This document shows, piece by piece, positions 50,736 through 60,695 of a stretch of 64,000 bases of DNA; the stretch's first letter is position 1; each line of letters opens with the position of its first letter. The notes beneath the pieces are model-generated. The model was not told the DNA's origin. It saw nothing but the letters and a program-made list of their open reading frames with translations, and did no database searches. This stretch comes from Sinorhizobium numidicum (GTDB lineage Bacteria > Pseudomonadota > Alphaproteobacteria > Rhizobiales > Rhizobiaceae), in NCBI RefSeq assembly GCF_029892045.1, contig NZ_CP120367.1:434001-498000 (forward strand). Direction: 5' to 3'. The position numbers and the translations under genes were made by a program.

Positions 50736-51318
50736 TCACGTGGTGGAATCGACAGGATCGAGGATATCAGCTGTGTCGTTCTTAGGTGATCCGACCTTCC
50801 TGTCAATCGGCCACATCGTCATCAGCTCGGACGGGAATGATTTCATCAGGTCGTAAGGGTCTGGCTCCGGCGAAAGCCAGCGCGGATAATCCTCGCGGTG
50901 CAGGATCACTTGCATACGGTCGTGGATTGCCGCTATCATCTCATTCGGCGGGCAGGTGATGACGCAGAAGGTGCGGATATCCTCGCGGGTTTCCGGGTTG
51001 CGCCAGGTCTCCCAGATGCCGGCCAGCGCGAACGGCTCGCCCGATTTCATGGCGATGGCGTAGGGCTGTTTGTTCTTGCCCGTGCCGTAGATGTCCTTCC
51101 ATTCGAAAAAGCCATCGATCGGGATGAGGCAGCGGCGGCTGCGACAGGCGTCCTTGAACATGCCGCTGGTCCCGATGCCTTCGCAGCGCGCACTGACCAG
51201 AGGCGGGCGTTCGGCTTCCCCTTGATCCAACGCGGAATGAGGCCCAGCGCGCGCTGATGAAGACCGGGCCGAAGAGGTCCGGTTCACGGATCACGTCGCG
51301 GATGATGATCGGATATCA
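50736..51318 (-). pseudogene. SRAP protein, third copy, truncated and frameshifted
   Basis: The frame preserves ARCEGIGTSGMFKDACRSRR, CLIPIDGFFEWKDIYG and AAIHDRMQVILHREDYPRWL. It diverges at many positions from the other two copies, so it is an older paralogue. The first 60 residues, including Cys2, are missing: sequence similarity ends at IIIRDVIREPDLFG (51318), with a frameshift near 51235. Confidence 0.8.
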
Positions 51319-51329
51319 GTTCATGTGGG

Positions 51330-51710
51330 CAACTTGGTAGATCTCTCTAAAGCCATTCCGACGATCAGCGGAACGGATCTCTTAACGCCCGACCCGCTTA
51401 GTTATCGGTTGCCCGACCTACAATGGCGGTTATCCGGGCTTATTCAAGCATCTATTTGACCTGCCCGACCCAAACGACTTACGCGGGAAGCCGGTTCTCT
51501 TTACTGCTGCCGGAGGTGGAGAGCGGGGCATGCGCTGATGGTCGAGCACCAGCTTCGGCCGCTCTTTGGGTTCTTCATCACTCATACCTTGCCGACGAGG
51601 GTCTATGCTTCGGAACGCGATTTCACCGATTATCGCATTCTCTCCGGGCGATTGAAAAAGCGCATCGCCGGTGCGGTTGACGAGTTCGCCGCTTCTTTCC
51701 GAATTGCAAT
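51330..51710 (+). pseudogene. NADPH-dependent FMN reductase, truncated and frameshifted
   Basis: The plus strand reads GGYPGLFKHLFDLPDPNDLR, GKPVLFTAAGGGERG, then after a one-base shift HALMVEHQLRPLFGFFITHT and VYASERDFTDYRI. This is the C-terminal half of an SsuE/MsuE-type flavin reductase. The flavin-binding N-terminal half is absent. Confidence 0.6.
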
Positions 51711-51744
51711 TCGATGCTCGCAGCGGAGTGATGTGCTCCCCTGT

Positions 51745-52070
51745 TATCTATGAGGGGCATGGCCAGCGCCAAGGCTCCGGCCGTTGCGGACTAACCACAT
51801 AGGACATCTCCCGCAGCAGTGCCGCCGAGAGGGAAGGTTTTTTTGACGAGAAGAGCTGCGTCTCGCAGCCGCCTATTGAAGCTTCCGAAGAAGGGTTCTG
51901 GATCGGTTTGCCTGGCGCGATGTAGTGCCAATCCAACTTTCCCCGATCAATTCATTGCAGAATGGCGTCGCTGGTGAATTCGCTGCCGTTGTCGCTGACG
52001 ATCATTCTGGGCTTGCCACGTTCCTCGATTATCCCATCCAGCTCACGGGCGACCCGCAGGCCGGAGAGCG
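51745..52070 (-). mobile_element. IS3-family transposase remnant
   Basis: The minus strand encodes RVARELDGIIEERGKPRMIV, SDNGSEFTSDAIL, a stop, then LDWHYIAPGKPIQNPSSEA. These are the second half of the DDE integrase core (SDNG-EF and IAPGKP-QN). The active-site Asp of SDNGSEF is present and the final Glu region (ESFNG) is damaged. No terminal inverted repeats are recognisable. It truncates a glycosyltransferase gene. Confidence 0.75.
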
Positions 52071-52996
52071 CTTGCTTTCCCCGCAGCACAGCAGCCGAAA
52101 CGACAGCATCCCAATTCTGCAGGATACGGTCTGGTCGATATTTTTGTGCAGTCGCCTGTGCATTGCTTGCCAATTTCGCTCTCAGATTACTGTCGCTCAG
52201 CACGAGATCCAAAGCTTCTCCGAGTGCATCAACATCGTTTCTCGGCACGAGAATTCCGTCGCTGCCATTCGTCACCATCGCACCTGGTCCCCATTCACAG
52301 TCGAAGGCAACGACGGGAAGGCCGGCGGCCATTGCCTCAAGCAGGGCAATGCCCCAGCCTTCAAAGCGCGAAGACAGCACGAAGGCGTCGGCCGTCTCGA
52401 TCCATTCTCCTGGGCGAGAGGTCAATCCCGGCATCTCGACCCGGGCAGCGAGGCCGAGGGCGTCGCGCTGCGCCTCCAGTTTCCCGCGCTCGTCGCCATC
52501 GCCCCAAATCACCAGCTTCCAGTCGGGATGTTTGGCCGCTATCGACGAGAATGCCTGAATCAATAGATCGAAACCTTTCTGATGCGTCAGCCGGCCAACC
52601 GCCGTCAAAATGTTGTTTCCGCGCCTCCTTTGCCAGGCCGGTGGCAGGTTGACGGCATTGGCGATGACCCACCCCCGTGTGCTCTGGGAAATAGTTGAGT
52701 GCGCCTTCAGTCATTGTCACCAGTCCAAAAGCGCGCGGATACAAGTAGCTTCGAAGCTTCTTCCAGATTTGACCGAAAGGTTGAAGCGCCGGATTGTTGC
52801 GCTCGGATACCATCACTGGGACCCCCATTCCGATTGTGGCTGACAGCGTCATGACAATGGTCCGGGTGAGAAAACTCAGGACGAGATCGGGTTGAGACGA
52901 ACGGATAGCTGAGCGCAAGGGCGCCCTCAGCTCCCCTACGCTGGAGCCTATAGAGGGGCATAGTCTCAACCCTAAATCGGCGAGACGGCGGGGCAC
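52070..52996 (-). pseudogene. Family 4 glycosyltransferase, frameshifted and cut by IS remnant
   Basis: The N-domain (LRSAIRSSQPDLVLSFLTRT, VPVMVSERNNPALQPFGQIW) is in one frame and the C-domain (VGRLTHQKGFDLLIQAF, SSRFEGWGIALLEAMAAGLP) in another. The shift lies near 52685 (CACACGGGGGTGGG). The C-terminus continues directly into the transposase remnant, so about the last residues are lost. It lies upstream of and opposite to the rfb operon, so it probably belonged to the same O-antigen or polysaccharide locus. Confidence 0.75.
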
Positions 52997-53246
52997 CGGA
53001 ATGAACGCTCCGTCTCATGGTCCGGATCATTGCCACCGCCTGGAACTGATCCTCCTCCTACTTCGTACGCCGTTGCATTTCAGAGGTAAGGATTGCCGGC
53101 AATCGCGCCGCGAATTCGACGTGAGTGCTACGTCAACCGAAAAGTGCGACGAAGGCGCACTTAAAGACCAGGTTCCCACACTTTCGAACCTGTCTCAATT
53201 CGGCTATGAGAGACACTATTGCGAGCGGCAGACAGCGAGAACACCG

Positions 53247-53813
53247 ATGCAATTTGAGCCGACTGAGATCCCCACCGTTTTCTTGGTTCACACGCGAAAG
53301 TTTTGCGATGCTCGGGGGTTCTTCATCGAGTCTTTTCGGCAATCCCTCTTCGATGAGGCGATCGGACATTACAGTTTCGTACAGGATAATCATTCCCTTT
53401 CCAAAGATGTGGGCGTGGTCCGCGGTCTGCATTTTCAGCTCGCACCTGCAGCGCAAGGCAAGCTCGTGCGCTGCATCGCAGGGGCAATCCTCGACGTGGC
53501 GGTCGATATCCGCAGAGGATCCCCAACCTTCGGCACGCAGGTCGCGCGCGAACTGTCAGCGGCAAACGGTTCGCAGCTTTGGGTCCCACCAGGCTTTGCT
53601 CACGGCTTTTGCACTTTGGAGCCAAATACTGAAGTGGTTTACAAGGTGACCAATTATTACAGTTCCGCTCATGATCGCGGCCTTCTCTGGAACGATCCGG
53701 CCTTGAACATTGCGTGGCCAGTCTCCGCAAGTGCAGCAATCCTATCAGAAAAGGACAAGATGCATCCCCGTCTTTCTGAGCTGGAGGATGCTTTCACCTA
53801 CGGTGAGATCTAA
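53247..53813 (+). CDS. rfbC: dTDP-4-dehydrorhamnose 3,5-epimerase
   Basis: A 188-residue cupin-fold epimerase, the third step of dTDP-L-rhamnose synthesis. The catalytic His is in VGVVRGLHFQ, and substrate contacts are in QGKLVRC, DVAVDIRRGSPTFG and VPPGFAHGFCTLE. I chose ATG 53247, since the longer frame to 53001 has no homology. It is the first gene of rfbCBDA. The 250 bp before it hold the promoter and no gene. Confidence 0.96.
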   Translation: MQFEPTEIPTVFLVHTRKFCDARGFFIESFRQSLFDEAIGHYSFVQDNHSLSKDVGVVRGLHFQLAPAAQGKLVRCIAGAILDVAVDIRRGSPTFGTQVARELSAANGSQLWVPPGFAHGFCTLEPNTEVVYKVTNYYSSAHDRGLLWNDPALNIAWPVSASAAILSEKDKMHPRLSELEDAFTYGEI

Positions 53814-53877
53814 GAGGCGGCGCAGGAAAGGACTATTTTCTCAGGTCAGTCCCTGATCCTTCTAAAAAGGAATCGGC

Positions 53878-54951
53878 ATGCGTGTTTTGGTGACCGGCGG
53901 CGCCGGATTTATCGGATCGGCTGTGGTCCGACATCTGGTCCTTAAAAAGGGCCATGAAGTGCTCACCGTCGACAAGTTGACCTATGCAGGCACTCAAACG
54001 TCACTCGCGGCCGTAGCGGATCACTCTAATCACAGGTTTCTGAAGGCGGATATCTGCGACCAACGGCTGATCACCGAAGCATTTGAAACATTCCGTCCCG
54101 ACCGAGTGATGCACCTTGCTGCGGAAAGCCATGTCGATCGTTCCATTACCGGTGCACGAGCGTTCATCGAAACCAATGTCTTCGGCACGTTCAACATGCT
54201 GGAATGTGCGCGGTGCTACTGGATGTCGCTGGAGCCGAAGCAAAGGCAAGTCTTTCGCTTCCTCCATGTTTCGACTGACGAAGTCTATGGTTCGCTTAGC
54301 GATCAGGGCCTCTTTACCGAGCAGACCGCTTATGATCCAAGTTCGCCCTATTCCGCCTCGAAGGCTTCCTCGGACCATTTGGCAAAGGCATGGGCAAGAA
54401 CTTATGGGCTGCCGGTCGTAGTTTCGAACTGCTCCAACAATTATGGCCCCTATCACTTCCCCGAGAAGCTGATTCCTCTCGTCATCATCAACGCCCTCGA
54501 AGGAAGGCCACTTCCGGTATATGGGACCGGTGCGAACGTTCGTGACTGGCTCTACGTTGAGGATCACGCTCGGGCCCTGGATCTCATCGCGGAGCGTGGA
54601 CTTATCGGGGAGACGTACAACGTCGGCGGTAGCAACGAACGGCGCAACATCGAGGTCGTGAAGCGGATTTGCGAGCTGATGGACAAGCACCGGCCGCAAC
54701 CTTCGCCGCATGAATCACTTATCTCATTTGTCGCAGATCGCCCCGGCCACGATACGCGCTACGCGATCGACGCAACGAGACTGGAGAAAGAATTGGGTTG
54801 GAAGGCTGTCGAAAACTTCGACAGCGGCATAGAAAAAACCGTTCTCTGGTACCTCGAAAATGAGTGGTGGTGGAATCCCCTGAGAGAGGGGTACTCGGGC
54901 GGCAGGCTCGGTCTTCTGGACGAACTCGCAGAACGGACTTCAGCAGCATGA
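53878..54951 (+). CDS. rfbB: dTDP-glucose 4,6-dehydratase
   Basis: A 357-residue extended short-chain dehydrogenase/reductase, the second step of dTDP-L-rhamnose synthesis. The NAD-binding motif is [11 protein letters not shown] (about 6-16). The active site shows STDEVYGSL (Thr, Asp and Glu of the dehydratase) and [11 protein letters not shown] (Tyr-x3-Lys). AAAAGGAATC precedes the ATG. Its stop overlaps the start of rfbD (ATGA). Confidence 0.97.
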   Translation: MRVLVTGGAGFIGSAVVRHLVLKKGHEVLTVDKLTYAGTQTSLAAVADHSNHRFLKADICDQRLITEAFETFRPDRVMHLAAESHVDRSITGARAFIETNVFGTFNMLECARCYWMSLEPKQRQVFRFLHVSTDEVYGSLSDQGLFTEQTAYDPSSPYSASKASSDHLAKAWARTYGLPVVVSNCSNNYGPYHFPEKLIPLVIINALEGRPLPVYGTGANVRDWLYVEDHARALDLIAERGLIGETYNVGGSNERRNIEVVKRICELMDKHRPQPSPHESLISFVADRPGHDTRYAIDATRLEKELGWKAVENFDSGIEKTVLWYLENEWWWNPLREGYSGGRLGLLDELAERTSAA

Positions 54952-55850
54952 GCGGCACAAAGAAGAAGATGGTTGTCACCGGAACCGAAGGTCAGGTGGC
55001 AAGAAGCCTTCTGGAGCGAGCCCGCTCGATAGAGGATCTCGATTTGGTTGCGCTAGGTCGACCACGGCTCGATTTGGCAGACCTTTCTAGCATCGCTAAG
55101 TCCCTGATCTCAGAAAAGCCTGATGTCATCGTTTCCGCTGCAGCCTACACATCCGTCGACAAGGCGGAAGAGGATAGCGAAGCGGCGTTCAAAGTGAATG
55201 GCCACGCCCCTGGAGAGATCGCGAGGGTGGCTGCCGATCTTAATATTCCACTCGTGCACATTTCCACGGATTACGTGTTCGATGGTGGAAAGAATGAAGC
55301 ATACACGGAAGGTGACATCACGGCGCCAGCGGGGGTCTACGGGCATTCAAAACTGCTCGGCGAACAAACTGTCCGCGAGCATACTACAAACCATGTGATA
55401 CTGCGCACCGCATGGGTCTACAGCCCGTTCGGCAAGAATTTTCTGCTGACGATGCTGCGGCTTGCAGAAGGTCGGGACGTGATAAACGTGGTCGACGATC
55501 AAATCGGAAATCCGACATGTGCACTTGCTCTTGCCGACGGCATACTGACAGTTGCCAGAAACTTGATATCGAGTGATGCGCCCGAACTCCGTGGTGTGTT
55601 TCACGCTGCCGGCAGCGGAAGTGCGAGCTGGGCAGATTTTGCCGCCTACATCTTTGAGACGTCCAGGCGCTATGGCGGACCGTTCGCGGAGGTACAAAGA
55701 ATTCCGACGTCGGCGTACCCGACGCCCGCACGTCGTCCCGCAAACTCAAGGCTCGATTGTGCAAAGCTAGAGGCCGCTCACGGGGTCTTGTTGCCGTTTT
55801 GGAAGCAGTGCACGGAAATGATTGTGAGAAGACTGTTAGTCGATCGCTGA
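54948..55850 (+). CDS. rfbD: dTDP-4-dehydrorhamnose reductase
   Basis: A 300-residue reductase for the last step of dTDP-L-rhamnose synthesis. The nucleotide-binding start is [14 protein letters not shown], with [13 protein letters not shown], the STDYVFDG motif and the catalytic YGHSKLLGE (Tyr-x3-Lys). The start overlaps the rfbB stop by four bases, indicating translational coupling. It is followed 36 bp later by rfbA. Confidence 0.96.
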   Translation: MSGTKKKMVVTGTEGQVARSLLERARSIEDLDLVALGRPRLDLADLSSIAKSLISEKPDVIVSAAAYTSVDKAEEDSEAAFKVNGHAPGEIARVAADLNIPLVHISTDYVFDGGKNEAYTEGDITAPAGVYGHSKLLGEQTVREHTTNHVILRTAWVYSPFGKNFLLTMLRLAEGRDVINVVDDQIGNPTCALALADGILTVARNLISSDAPELRGVFHAAGSGSASWADFAAYIFETSRRYGGPFAEVQRIPTSAYPTPARRPANSRLDCAKLEAAHGVLLPFWKQCTEMIVRRLLVDR

Positions 55851-55886
55851 TGCGAACAGATATCATCGAAATGGAGTATTTGAGAA

Positions 55887-56765
55887 ATGAAGGGGATCAT
55901 CCTCGCCGGCGGTAGCGGAACGCGACTTCACCCTATGACGTTGGTGACCTCCAAACAGTTGTTGCCAGTCCACGACAAGCCGATGATTTATTATCCGCTC
56001 TCAACTCTGATGTTGGCAGGCATCCGAGATATATTGATTATCACCACACCTCAGGACATGCCAAACTTCCAGCGTCTCTTGGGCGACGGCACCAACTGGG
56101 GCATTGAATTGAGCTATGCCGTTCAACCTTCACCGGAGGGCCTGGCGCAAGCCTATGTCATTGGGGCGGATTTTGTCGGGTCGAGCCGTTCCTGCCTCAT
56201 ACTAGGAGACAACATCTTTTATGGGCACGGGATTACCGATCTCTTTCGCGCCGCTACAAAACGGTCGGAGGGGGCTACAGTCTTTGCCTACCACGTCACC
56301 GATCCCGAGCGGTACGGCGTGGTTGAGTTCGATTCGACAATGAGAGCGATTTCCATCGAAGAGAAACCCGCTAGGCCCAAATCCTCCTGGGCTGTAACCG
56401 GCCTGTACTTTTACGACTCGGATGTGATCGAAATTGCCGCCAACCTGAAGCCCTCGGCACGCGGCGAGTTGGAGATAACAGACGTCAATCGCGCGTATCT
56501 GGAACGGGGTAAACTCAGTGTAGAGCTGATGGGAAGAGGTTACGCCTGGCTTGATACAGGTACGCCCGACAGCCTTTTGGATGCGAGCGATTTTGTCGCC
56601 ACACTGGAGCGCCGGCAGGGTTTCAAGATTTCATGCCCGGAGGAAATAGCCTTCAACATGAATTTTATCTCGGCACAGCAGCTGGAGAGACTAGCTGGGG
56701 CAATGGGGAAAGGTTCCTACGGCCAATACCTAATGAAACTAGCGGCGATGGCTTCGCTGCCCTAA
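55887..56765 (+). CDS. rfbA: Glucose-1-phosphate thymidylyltransferase
   Basis: A 292-residue nucleotidyltransferase, the first step of dTDP-L-rhamnose synthesis. The N-terminal signature is [20 protein letters not shown], with [27 protein letters not shown] (metal-binding Asp) and [12 protein letters not shown]. Length and motifs are standard for RmlA. It is the last gene of the operon, and no intrinsic terminator is obvious after it. Confidence 0.97.
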   Translation: MKGIILAGGSGTRLHPMTLVTSKQLLPVHDKPMIYYPLSTLMLAGIRDILIITTPQDMPNFQRLLGDGTNWGIELSYAVQPSPEGLAQAYVIGADFVGSSRSCLILGDNIFYGHGITDLFRAATKRSEGATVFAYHVTDPERYGVVEFDSTMRAISIEEKPARPKSSWAVTGLYFYDSDVIEIAANLKPSARGELEITDVNRAYLERGKLSVELMGRGYAWLDTGTPDSLLDASDFVATLERRQGFKISCPEEIAFNMNFISAQQLERLAGAMGKGSYGQYLMKLAAMASLP

Positions 56766-57421
56766 GCGTGTTTCAGGACCCCCGCGTAGCCTATCCGCTG
56801 GTTGATCTCTATGCATGTCGATCACCCCGCTAGCGAAATGGACCCGTGGACTCGCAGCCGGATCTCGCCATGCCTCTTCCAACGAGCGGATCAACCCTCA
56901 AGCGTCTCCCACGCATTCCCCGCGCGATCAATCATCTGACAAAGATATTCTCTTCCCGACCGTTCGATCCATTAGCGCCGCGAGTTGACGCTCGTTGCTT
57001 ATCCACACCTCATAAGGTTGTTCGAGATCGATCAGTACGACGCTGCTCGTCGGAAAACGGAATGACGTACTCAACCACTGGCTCTTGTTCGCATTTTCCT
57101 TGATTTCGCACTTCTGCAGACAAAAGAGAATATAACAACGTCTTATTCTTTGTTGACGCATCTTTAGCGAGAGAAGTGCAATTCGACAGCACCATTTTGA
57201 GAAACGCGGCCGTAGATCATCACTAGGGTTGGCGTCAGAAACCCTGCCTCTTACATCATTCGGCTCTTCGACGCCGCTATAGGACCCACGGCGACGCGAA
57301 GGAGGATGTATTCGACTAAATCGAACGCTTCTACAACCCGAAGCATCGCCATCTCCCCTAGGCTGTCTCAGCCCGAATGGTGCGTGTTTGTCCGCTTGTC
57401 TTCCTCCTGAACAAGACAGTA
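56766..57421. other. Intergenic region with an IS3-type transposase remnant
   Basis: Most of this 656-bp stretch shows no credible gene. At 57287-57385 the plus strand reads DAKEDVFD, a stop, then IERFYNPKHRH: the C-terminal tail of an IS3-family OrfB (normally VFDYIERFYNPKRRH). A leftward frame near 56928-57110 (SSVVLIDLEQPYEVWISNER) could be coding but has no identifiable start or family. Confidence 0.5.
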
Positions 57422-57787
57422 TCATTTGGGATACTTTCCTCCCTGTAAGGCACGAATCTTTTCCAGAAGTTCCGGCGCAATCTCGAACTGCCGTGCCTTT
57501 CCGCGACCCATCGAGTTCTTCACGAACCTTTCGGTCAACAGGCCCCGCTCTACCAACGGGTCTATCGTTTCGGTCACACCGGTGCGCGTAAGGCCGGTAT
57601 TTTCAACGATATTTGAAAGCGTTAGCGGCTGATGGCCCTGATGCATGATGTAGAGCACGCTCATCATGCCGATCTGCTTGAGCCGCGACTGAGGCGTCTC
57701 ATCCGCCAAGGGGTTGTCGAAGATTTCATGGAAGATGAAGCCCGAGAAGGCAAGGCTGTGCCATTGAACGTTTAATGCTCTTGTCAT
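57422..57787 (-). CDS. MarR-like transcriptional regulator
   Basis: A 121-residue winged-helix protein: MMSVLYIMHQGHQPLTLSNI, VENTGLTRTGVTETIDPLVE, RGLLTERFVKNSMGRGKARQ. The recognition helix and the basic wing fit MarR/ArsR-type DNA binding. It is divergent from the TrbM-like/virB genes across a 95-bp region and is a candidate regulator of them. The C-terminal tail is short. Confidence 0.75.
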   Translation of the reverse strand: MTRALNVQWHSLAFSGFIFHEIFDNPLADETPQSRLKQIGMMSVLYIMHQGHQPLTLSNIVENTGLTRTGVTETIDPLVERGLLTERFVKNSMGRGKARQFEIAPELLEKIRALQGGKYPK

Positions 57788-57882
57788 CTGTTTAACTGCA
57801 TCATATAAGTCTGTATAAGAGATTCGCGGCGCCGATCATGGCAGACAAATCCCTGATACCGCGATCATGGAGGCTTGGGTTC

Positions 57883-58404
57883 ATGAAAAACCTTTTGGTC
57901 CGCGCTGTGCTTGCTGTTGTTGGTACCGCAGCATCCTATCTCATTTCAGAGAGTAATGTGCGGGCTGATGATTGGGGATGCAAGGTTATCCTCTGCCTTT
58001 CGAGCCCTGGCGGCCCCTTGCAATACGCGGAATGCCGGCCGCCTATCCAGAAGCTTTGGCGCGAGCTTGCGCAAGGACACTCGTTTCCGATCTGCAGCGG
58101 CGTAGGGTTCCGGGCATCCAGCCCGGCGTATGAGCCTTACTATTGCGATGAGGGTTACGGGCTCACAACGCGATATGGCGACAGCGGACGAGAGGCAAGC
58201 TGCATCTCAAGGAAATCGCAAACCGTCTCAAACAGGGAATGCTATTCCGATCGCGCCGGCGGAATCCTTTCTTCCCGCTGGTACTGGAACGGAAGCGAGC
58301 GGCAATGCCGCCGTTACGTGACCCGGCGGCCGCATATACGCTCGCAACCCCATTACGTCGACGTGATCATCGATGGAATCGGAAGACAAAGGGTGTGGTA
58401 CTAG
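57883..58404 (+). CDS. TrbM-like secreted Cys-rich protein of a type IV secretion locus
   Basis: A 173-residue protein with a signal peptide (MKNLLVRAVLAVVGTAASYL). The mature part starts with DDWGCKVILCLSSPGG, then YAECRPPIQKLWRELAQGHS, matching the TrbM-type domain of conjugation and type IV secretion loci. It contains ten or so cysteines. I chose ATG 57883 because GGAGGCTTGG lies upstream; an ATG at 57838 adds residues before the signal peptide. It lies directly upstream of virB1 and probably works in the periplasm on pilus assembly. Confidence 0.7.
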   Translation: MKNLLVRAVLAVVGTAASYLISESNVRADDWGCKVILCLSSPGGPLQYAECRPPIQKLWRELAQGHSFPICSGVGFRASSPAYEPYYCDEGYGLTTRYGDSGREASCISRKSQTVSNRECYSDRAGGILSSRWYWNGSERQCRRYVTRRPHIRSQPHYVDVIIDGIGRQRVWY

Positions 58405-58406
58405 TC

Positions 58407-59063
58407 ATGCCCGTTGCTTTCGTAGATCTCGCGCGAACATGCGCTCCTGACTTCGCGGTCGAAACCATCGCCGCCGTTGTCAGCCTGGAGAGTAATTTCC
58501 AGCCCTTCGCGATCCGCATCAACAGCGGCCCTCCGCTTGCTGATCAGCCCGAAACCATGGCTGAAGCGATAGAGGCCGCAACAGTGTTAATCGCCGATCA
58601 TCAAGATATTCAACTTGGCCTTGGCGGTTTGGGATTGAGCGAACTCAGCAAGCTCGATCTCACGGTCTCTGATGCCTTTGATGCGTGCCGGAATCTAAAG
58701 GCGACAGCGACATTGCTCGATAGCCATTACCGATTGGCGCTCCGTGCCGGCGCGACGTCGGCTGAAGTCGAGCGGGTCATGCTGCAATCCTTCTATGGGC
58801 GAGGCGATGCTTCGGTCGGTGCGATGGTCAAATACGATGAACAGGTCCGGCGCGAAGCAAAACGGCTTTCCGCGAAGCTGACCTCGTTGGCGGTACGTCA
58901 GGAGGCGCCCGAGCGTGATCAAGCAGCGTCGGCTGTCACGGAAAGCGACGCGGTCCGTTCCGAGAAGCATGAGGCAAACGAGTCGCCCTGGGATGTCTTC
59001 ACTTCGGGACGGAAAGCTTCCGTTCTCGTCTATCGAAATGATCAACAGGAGCAGTACAAATGA
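58407..59063 (+). CDS. virB1: VirB1-type lytic transglycosylase
   Basis: A 218-residue protein with an SLT domain: VETIAAVVSLESNFQPFAIR carries the catalytic glutamate, with LGLGGLGLSELSKLDL and AFDACRNLKATATLLDSHY following. It would open the peptidoglycan for the type IV secretion channel. ATG 58407 follows the TrbM-like stop by two bases. No signal peptide is visible at this start. The C-terminal 50 residues are charged and variable, as in VirB1. The gene overlaps virB2 by four bases. Confidence 0.88.
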   Translation: MPVAFVDLARTCAPDFAVETIAAVVSLESNFQPFAIRINSGPPLADQPETMAEAIEAATVLIADHQDIQLGLGGLGLSELSKLDLTVSDAFDACRNLKATATLLDSHYRLALRAGATSAEVERVMLQSFYGRGDASVGAMVKYDEQVRREAKRLSAKLTSLAVRQEAPERDQAASAVTESDAVRSEKHEANESPWDVFTSGRKASVLVYRNDQQEQYK

Positions 59064-59362
59064 TGTCGAGAGTCAGAGTGTGTCCGCTTGTCACCGCCAC
59101 TTTCATGGCAGCCGCTTTCTCGATCGGCATGATCGAGCCAGCCTTTGCGCAGGCTACCGGCGGTATTGAAAGCGTCCTGCAGAACATCGTCGACATGCTG
59201 ACCGGCAATATCGCCAAGCTCCTGGCGACGATTGCCGTCATTATCGTCGGCATTGCCTGGATGTTCGGATATCTCGATCTGCGAAAGGCGGCCTATGTCG
59301 TGCTTGGCATAGGCATCATCTTCGGCGCATCGCAGATCGTCAGCACGATTTCCGGGGCTTGA
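59060..59362 (+). CDS. virB2: VirB2-type major pilin
   Basis: A 100-residue pilin precursor. The long signal peptide ends at MIEPAFAQA, and the mature part has two hydrophobic helices: IAKLLATIAVIIVGIAWMFG and AAYVVLGIGIIFGASQIVS. This is the VirB2/TrbC layout. The start overlaps the virB1 stop (ATGA). Confidence 0.92.
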   Translation: MMSRVRVCPLVTATFMAAAFSIGMIEPAFAQATGGIESVLQNIVDMLTGNIAKLLATIAVIIVGIAWMFGYLDLRKAAYVVLGIGIIFGASQIVSTISGA

Positions 59363-59367
59363 CGTGC

Positions 59368-59706
59368 ATGGTCGGGGAGATTGCTCTCGAAGAAGACACT
59401 CTGTTCCTCGCCTGTACGCGGCCTGCGATGGTCGCAGGTGTGACTTTGCAGGCGATGGGTCTAAATGTGATGCTGACGACGATCTTCTACATAGTCGCGG
59501 GATCGGTGGCCTACGCGATAGTCGGCGTTGCCTTTCATTTGTTCTTCCGTGCCCTCGTGAAGCACGACCATAACATGTTCCGGGTGCTGATTGCCTGGGT
59601 CGAGACCCGCGGCCGCTCGCGGAATGGTGTCCACTGGGGCGGCGCCACATTGACACCTCTGAAGCTAGTCCGACGTTATGATGAAAGGGATCTCGGCCTT
59701 GCCTAA
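59368..59706 (+). CDS. virB3: VirB3-type inner-membrane protein
   Basis: A 112-residue protein with an N-terminal LFLACTRPAMVAGVTLQAMG and a hydrophobic stretch around residues 35-65, followed by a conserved polar C-terminus. The RPAM motif is typical of VirB3. I chose ATG 59368. Its end overlaps the virB4 start. Confidence 0.9.
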   Translation: MVGEIALEEDTLFLACTRPAMVAGVTLQAMGLNVMLTTIFYIVAGSVAYAIVGVAFHLFFRALVKHDHNMFRVLIAWVETRGRSRNGVHWGGATLTPLKLVRRYDERDLGLA

Positions 59707-60102
59707 CCTTGTCGCCATCAAATCTCGTGAGCTCGAGCCGGAAACGTTCATCCCGTACGTCCGCCATGTGGACGAGACGATAATCGCGCTGGATTCCCGG
59801 GCCCTGATGGCGATGGTGGCTTTGGAAGGAGTGTCGTTTGAGACCGCCGACGTTCTTGACTTGAACGGTCTTCATCGCGACCTCAACACACTCTACCGCA
59901 ACATCGCCGACGAGCGCCTGGCGATCTGGGCACATATCATCCGCCGCCGCGACAACGAATATCCCGAAGGCGCGTTCACAAGCCGGTTCGCGGCGTCACT
60001 CGACGCCAAATATCGCGAACGCATGGTGCGCGAGGATCTATTCCGCAACGACCTCTACCTGACCCTCGTCTGGTATCCGAGCCGTGACCCGGCCGAGAAG
60101 AT
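59678..60102 (+). pseudogene. virB4: VirB4 ATPase, N-terminal fragment
   Basis: About 140 residues of the VirB4 N-domain are present: NLVAIKSRELEPETFIPYVR, IIALDSRALMAMVALEGVSF and LNTLYRNIADERLAIWAHII. Homology ends at WYPSRDPAEK (about 60100), where the sequence joins the 3' half of a LysR gene. The ATPase domain with Walker motifs is missing, and virB5-virB11 are absent. The secretion system cannot function from this locus. Confidence 0.85.
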
Positions 60103-60579
60103 AACGAGCGCTACTTCCTGGCTGTGCCGCCGGGCAGCGCGCTGGCGGCAGCAGAAAGGGTTAGGATGATAGACCTGAAACAGGAACGGATCATCTCCTT
60201 CTCCCGCTCAAACCTGTCCTACACGGAAAAGTACTTCTTCGAGAAGTTCAGGGAGCATGGGCTGCTCGATAATGTCGCCTGCAGCTGCGACGACACTTTA
60301 TCGCTCGTTTCTCTGGTCTCTGCGGGAATTGGCGTGGGCTTCGTTCCGGAATGGACGAAAGATTTGCCCAATCGATCGTTTCTCCTTCGTGAGGTGGAGG
60401 GCATGGACTTCACGATCGGATTAGGGCTCGCTTGGAACAAGGAAGACCCTACGGCGAACCGCGACGAGATAGTTGAAATCGCTCGCTCGCTGGCGTCCGC
60501 ATCGCGACCACGTAAAGCTGCCGGGAAACATACAGACAAAAGTGGTCCCAAGCGCCATCAATCGCTGGATGGCGGGTGA
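60103..60579 (+). pseudogene. LysR-family regulator, C-terminal half
   Basis: The frame reads NERYFLAVPPGSALAAAERV, then RIISFSRSNLSYTEKYFFEK, DDTLSLVSLVSAGIGVGF and EWTKDLPNRS, collinear with residues about 150-296 of the intact LysR at 32598-33488. The DNA-binding half is missing. The frame could be translated from GTG 60124 or ATG 60166, but it has no helix-turn-helix. Confidence 0.85.
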
Positions 60580-60695
60580 CGAATCGAAAGTGCCGTGGAG
60601 GGGAACCAGCGCAACTATATCTTCGTGCGTTCGTCATCGGCTTCAAGGACGTTGATAGAGCGGGAAACGCGCTGACGGTATGCACGTGGTACAAA

